From contig JAEXBK010000122.1 of assembly GCA_023394035.1 (NCBI GenBank), positions 1 through 38,152 of the forward strand: DNA of 38,152 bases, read 5' to 3'. The DNA comes from Bacillota bacterium. Its GTDB lineage: Bacteria > Bacillota > Clostridia > Peptostreptococcales > Anaerovoracaceae. Below the pieces are notes generated by a model. The model saw only the letters and a program-made list of their open reading frames with translations, was not told where the DNA came from and ran no database searches. Shown here in pieces: positions 34,367-38,152 of this stretch; the first letter of the stretch is position 1; every line of letters begins with the position of its first letter. The translations under genes were made by a program, and so were the position numbers.

Positions 34367-35092
34367 ATGAAAAAATCTGTTTTTATTACAGGCGGATCAA
34401 GGGGAATCGGCGCCGCTTGCGTCAGAAAATTTTCGGCAAGCGGCTACATGACCGCATTTACCTACAGAAGCGACAGCAATGCCGCAAACAGGCTGGCAGA
34501 AGAAACGGGAGCACTTGCTCTCAAGGCGGACAGCTCCGTAAGAGAAGAAGTCTTTGATGCGGTGAAGCAGGCGAGAACGTATTTCGGGCTTGCCGCTTTT
34601 GATGTTCTGATTTCAAATGCCGGAATAGCGAGAAGCTGCCTCGTTACGGATATGGACGAAAGCTCGGTGGATGAACTCATCGGAGTAAACCTCAAAGGCG
34701 CGATCTTTGCTTCGCAGGCAGTTCTCCCAAGCATGATATCCGAAAAGTGCGGTTCTATAATAGTCGTTTCTTCGATATGGGGAAAACGCGCGGCTTCGTG
34801 CGAATCCGTATATGCGGCATCAAAGGCAGGTCTCATAGGCTTTGCAAGGAGTCTTGCGGCAGAAGCAGGACCGTCCGGAATAAGGGTAAATGTAATAGCT
34901 CCGGGTGTCATAGATACGGATATGAATTCGTGCTATTCAAGCGAAGAAATGGACTTACTTAAGGCTGACACACCGCTGCAGAGGATAGGAAGACCGGGCG
35001 ATGTGGCTGATGCGGCGTTTTTCCTTGCAGGTGAGCAGTCATCCTTTATAACCGGGCAGGTAATAGGCGTTGACGGCGGATTTGCCGTTTAG
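34367..35092 (+). CDS. short-chain dehydrogenase/reductase (FabG-like)
   Basis: This 241-residue NAD(P)-dependent oxidoreductase has the classical SDR layout: cofactor motif TGGSRGIG at 9-15, NAG at 84-86, and catalytic S136, Y149 and K153 in VSSIWGKRAASCESVYAASKAG. The closing ITGQVIGVDGG is typical of 3-oxoacyl-ACP reductase FabG and relatives. It is not among fatty-acid genes, so the substrate is uncertain. It could be a second FabG or a different reductase. It lies four bases after gap and eight before the FHA-FtsW gene. Confidence 0.9.
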   Translation: MKKSVFITGGSRGIGAACVRKFSASGYMTAFTYRSDSNAANRLAEETGALALKADSSVREEVFDAVKQARTYFGLAAFDVLISNAGIARSCLVTDMDESSVDELIGVNLKGAIFASQAVLPSMISEKCGSIIVVSSIWGKRAASCESVYAASKAGLIGFARSLAAEAGPSGIRVNVIAPGVIDTDMNSCYSSEEMDLLKADTPLQRIGRPGDVADAAFFLAGEQSSFITGQVIGVDGGFAV

Positions 35093-35100
35093 GGGATCAT

Positions 35101-36882
35101 ATGGAGATATTCGAGAGCATAGGACTCAAAATCAACACGATAATAGAATATTTGACCGGTGCTGTTTCAAGGCTCGGTGAGCTGCCGGACGGAACCGCTC
35201 TTATATACAACGCCGCGGCACGCTGGGTGTTTATTTTTCTTGCGACTTTTATACTGATCAGATCAATAGTGTCTCTGCTCAGCAGCAGGAGCCCTGCCGA
35301 AATATGGGCGTATTTCAATATTGACGAAGAAAATAATGTCCCTATAACTCACTGGGAAAACCTGATAGGAAGATCAAAGCAAAGCGACCTTCAGGTTGAC
35401 GATCCTATGGTGTCAAGGAGTCATGGGACACTCAGCCGTCACGATGACGGTACTTGGACGTACATGGATCTCGGATCGAGCAACGGAACCTCCGTAAACG
35501 GTAAACGCCTTAAAGGCGGTGAGAGCCGCGCTATAGAGCCGGGAGACGAAATCTCTATCGGAAAAAGCTTATGCACCATTTATCCGGTGAGCTTGGAAGA
35601 AAGAAACATAAATACGGATTACAGAAAGAAGGCCACGTTCATATTTTCACCGTGGACTTCCATAGTTGCTATAACAATATTTCAGATAATGACCGTTATT
35701 CAGCTCAAATTCTCGATGGGAGAAGAGTATGTAAACGGAATTACAATATCCTTCTTTGCCCTTGCTCTTTTCATGTGGACTTATGTTGTAGCCATGAGGG
35801 TTATGAGAAGACGGGCATTTGAGATGGAGACCATAGCGTTTTTTATCTCAACCTTAAGCCTTGCCGTTACGGCGAGCAAATATCCTGAAAGCGTATTCAA
35901 GCAGTTCCTTTCAATAGTGATAGGCGTAATGCTGTTTATAGTGATGTGCACGATATTAAGAAATCTTGAGCGCACAAAAGCATTGAGGCGATACCTTATC
36001 GCAGCGTCTGTTGCCGTACTCATATTCAATCTGATAATGGGTACAACAAAATTCGGAGCAAACAACTGGATAACAATTGCAGGGCTTTCAATTCAGCCCT
36101 CCGAGATAGTAAAGCTTGCCTTTATATGGGTAGGTGCGGCATCTCTCGATGAACTTATGGAAAAGCGCAACACGATGATATTCATGATCTTCTCGGGCTT
36201 TTGCTTCTGCTGCTTTGCGCTGATGGGAGATTTCGGAACGGCACTGATATTCTTCGTATCGTTCCTCGTAATCATTTTCCTGAGAAGCGGTGATTTTACG
36301 AAGGTAATACTTATCGCAGGAGCGGCTTTTGTTGCAGGTCTTCTCGTTTTGAGGTTCAAAGCTTATATTGCGACGAGATTTTCGGCATGGGGGCATGTCT
36401 GGGATTTTGCCGATGACCTCGGATATCAGCAGACTCGTACCATGTCAGCTACTGCAAGCGGCGGACTTATCGGTGTCGGAGCGGGCAGAGGCTGGCTCAA
36501 ATCCGTTGCAGCTTCCGAAACGGATCTCGTATTCGGCTTCGTATCGGAGGAGTGGGGGCTCATAATTGCAATTCTTGCGGTGCTTTCAATAATTACGCTT
36601 TCGATCTTTGCCGTAAGATCAATACTCGGAGGAAGATCGACATATTATACGATAGCGGCTTGCTCTGCTATGTCGCTGTTTTTGTTCCAGACTATGCTGA
36701 ATGTATTCGGTTCGGTTGATTTGTTGCCGCTTACAGGCGTTACATTCCCATTCCTGTCGACAGGCGGAACGAGCATGGTCGCCTCGTGGGGAATGCTTGC
36801 ATTTCTGAAGGCTGCCGATACGCGAATGAATGCGAGCCTTGCGGTAAGCAATAAAGTGAAGGAGGCGGAGAGCGGGAAATGA
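35101..36882 (+). CDS. FtsW/RodA/SpoVE-type glycan polymerase fused to an FHA domain
   Basis: This 593-residue protein joins a phosphothreonine-reading domain to a SEDS peptidoglycan polymerase. An extra membrane helix lies at about 41-60. The FHA domain at about 80-163 has GR (90-91), SRSH (105-108), GSSNGT (125-130) and VNG (132-134). The SEDS part follows from about 172, with ANNWITIAGLSIQPSEIVKLAF, MGDFGTALIF and ETDLVFGFVSEEWG, where D475 matches the catalytic aspartate of RodA. Basic residues after the first helix place the FHA domain in the cytoplasm. It overlaps a class B PBP gene by four bases, as SEDS-PBP pairs do. It is likely controlled by a Ser/Thr kinase not in the window. Confidence 0.93.
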   Translation: MEIFESIGLKINTIIEYLTGAVSRLGELPDGTALIYNAAARWVFIFLATFILIRSIVSLLSSRSPAEIWAYFNIDEENNVPITHWENLIGRSKQSDLQVDDPMVSRSHGTLSRHDDGTWTYMDLGSSNGTSVNGKRLKGGESRAIEPGDEISIGKSLCTIYPVSLEERNINTDYRKKATFIFSPWTSIVAITIFQIMTVIQLKFSMGEEYVNGITISFFALALFMWTYVVAMRVMRRRAFEMETIAFFISTLSLAVTASKYPESVFKQFLSIVIGVMLFIVMCTILRNLERTKALRRYLIAASVAVLIFNLIMGTTKFGANNWITIAGLSIQPSEIVKLAFIWVGAASLDELMEKRNTMIFMIFSGFCFCCFALMGDFGTALIFFVSFLVIIFLRSGDFTKVILIAGAAFVAGLLVLRFKAYIATRFSAWGHVWDFADDLGYQQTRTMSATASGGLIGVGAGRGWLKSVAASETDLVFGFVSEEWGLIIAILAVLSIITLSIFAVRSILGGRSTYYTIAACSAMSLFLFQTMLNVFGSVDLLPLTGVTFPFLSTGGTSMVASWGMLAFLKAADTRMNASLAVSNKVKEAESGK

Positions 36883-38152
36883 TAAGACTTGAAAGAAGAG
36901 CGATAATATGCCTGACCCTTGCTGCCGCACTTTTTATAGGGCTCGGAATATTTACGTACAGATTTTTCAAATACGGTGGCGAATGGGCAACCTTTTACGG
37001 AAACAGAGCCGTCTACAAAAACGGCATACTCGCGAGCGGATCGGTTTATGACAGAAACGGAGTGCTCCTTTCTCAGAACAAAGACGGAGAGGTAATTTAC
37101 AATTCGGACGAGCTTGTGAGGATGGCAACGGTACATTCAGTCGGAGATCCCGGCGGCAACATAGCAACTGCGATACCGCGAGCCAACAAAGCAAAGCTCA
37201 TCGGCTACAGTCATATCACAGGCACGTATAAGCTGTTCGGAAAAAACGATGACATTGATCTTACCCTCGATGCGGAGCTGTGCAAATATGCGTATCAGCT
37301 TCTGAGCGAATACGATGCCGGATGTGCAGGGGTATATAACTACAAGACGGGCGAAATTCTTTGCCTTGTCAGCACACCTGCTTTTGACCCTTCAAATCCG
37401 CCGGAAGCGGTTGATGATGAGTCGGGAATATATATAAACAGATTTATTTCATCGACATTTACGCCGGGCTCGATCTTCAAAACCGTTACGGCTGCAGCAG
37501 CCATAGAAGCCGGCGTGGACATTGAGGATTTTTCATACGAGTGCAGCGGAAAGCGTGAAGTAAACGGAGAATATATAAAGTGTACTCATGCTCACGGTAC
37601 TGTGGACTTTGACGGTGCGATGTTCGAATCCTGCAATTCCGCTTTTTCACTTCTTGCGGAAGAGGTCGGTGCGGATAAAATGAAGGAATATACGGAGAAG
37701 TTCGGGCTTACAAAGTCATACGCATTCGATAACATAAGCACGGCTAAAGGCTCGTTTGAATTTCCTTCTTCCGAAGGAGAACGCCTCAACTTGGGCTGGG
37801 CGGGAGTCGGTCAGTATCATGACAGAATAAACCCTTGCTCGATGATGGTCTTTACAGGTGCAATAGCGGGCGGCGGAATGGCAGCAAAGCCGGTAATCAT
37901 AAAGAGTAGTCTCGACATTCCCGTGATGACGGACAGAATGATGAGCGAGCAGTCTGCGGAACGCCTGACGGATGCAATGTCGGGCTATGGGGAACGCTTT
38001 TCACCGGGACTTGATATCTACGGGAAAACAGGGACGGGTGAAGTTGACGGGAGGCTTCCGAATGCCTGCTTTGTGGGCTTTCTTAAGGAGCCTGATTCAC
38101 CTTATGCCGTAATCGTTTGTCTTGAAAACGCCGGAGAAGCCTACGGAACGGC
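36879..38152 (+). CDS. class B penicillin-binding protein (PbpA-like), 3' end outside window
   Basis: This is a peptidoglycan transpeptidase that would work with the SEDS polymerase upstream. The ATG at 36879 overlaps the stop of that gene (ATGA). An N-terminal membrane helix lies at about 7-27. The transpeptidase motifs are S198-x-x-K201 (TPGSIFK), S251-C-N253 and K383-T-G385. The N-terminal part is short, like actinobacterial PbpA and clostridial PBPs. About 424 residues are visible before the window ends, with the end of the domain missing. The order SEDS then PbpA beside an FHA domain recalls the mycobacterial rodA-pbpA-pknAB cluster. Confidence 0.93.
   Translation, partial: MIRLERRAIICLTLAAALFIGLGIFTYRFFKYGGEWATFYGNRAVYKNGILASGSVYDRNGVLLSQNKDGEVIYNSDELVRMATVHSVGDPGGNIATAIPRANKAKLIGYSHITGTYKLFGKNDDIDLTLDAELCKYAYQLLSEYDAGCAGVYNYKTGEILCLVSTPAFDPSNPPEAVDDESGIYINRFISSTFTPGSIFKTVTAAAAIEAGVDIEDFSYECSGKREVNGEYIKCTHAHGTVDFDGAMFESCNSAFSLLAEEVGADKMKEYTEKFGLTKSYAFDNISTAKGSFEFPSSEGERLNLGWAGVGQYHDRINPCSMMVFTGAIAGGGMAAKPVIIKSSLDIPVMTDRMMSEQSAERLTDAMSGYGERFSPGLDIYGKTGTGEVDGRLPNACFVGFLKEPDSPYAVIVCLENAGEAYGT

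Overview
The window looks like chromosomal DNA from an anaerobic, Gram-positive-type member of the Clostridia (Bacillota). The pointers are a CIRCE-controlled groESL operon, a complete dlt (teichoic-acid D-alanylation) operon, a DnaE polymerase, AzlCD, a BlaI/M56 regulator pair, strong AGGAGG ribosome-binding sites and TTGACA/TATAAT promoters. Most genes have moderate G+C. A stretch from about 24.2 to 26.5 kb is visibly more A/T-rich and looks accessory. The family or genus cannot be fixed from the sequence alone. No transposase, integrase, phage gene or CRISPR array was seen.

Layout. 1-2.9 kb: an 8-oxoguanine glycosylase cut by the left edge, then CIRCE-groES-groEL and a terminator. 2.9-9.1 kb: a UvrD/PcrA-type helicase (minus), azlC-azlD, a convergent MATE exporter (minus), a CCA-adding-type nucleotidyltransferase and tRNA-Ala(GGC). 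9.1-14.7 kb: an MMPL/RND exporter translationally coupled to a large GLUG-repeat surface protein. 14.8-19.1 kb: dltA-dltB-dltC-dltD, closed by a small unflagged gene that fits DltX. 19.2-22.8 kb: a heterodimeric ABC exporter. 22.8-24.7 kb: a BlaI-type repressor and an M56 (BlaR1/MecR1-like) sensor protease whose extracellular domain has a different base composition.

24.7-26.9 kb: the A/T-rich block, with two short reading frames that each look frameshifted at a five-base homopolymer, a strong promoter, an unrecognised secreted protein and small membrane proteins. 26.9-27.0 kb: a probable minus-strand small RNA. 27.1-30.7 kb: dnaE, followed by a repeat-rich intergenic region and a bidirectional terminator. 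31-32.4 kb: an M18 aminopeptidase (minus), divergent from 32.5-38.15 kb: a tightly packed run of purine nucleoside phosphorylase, GAPDH, an SDR reductase, an FHA-FtsW/RodA fusion and a class B penicillin-binding protein cut by the right edge.

Themes. Much of the window concerns the cell envelope: D-alanylation, peptidoglycan synthesis with a built-in phosphopeptide-reading domain, MMPL and ABC export, and a surface sensor. The less usual points are DltX at the 3' end of the dlt operon, the MMPL-GLUG pair, the FHA-FtsW fusion, the chimeric M56 sensor with its A/T-rich neighbours, the antisense-oriented small RNA, and two genes (azlC and cca) whose promoters place transcription starts at the start codon.
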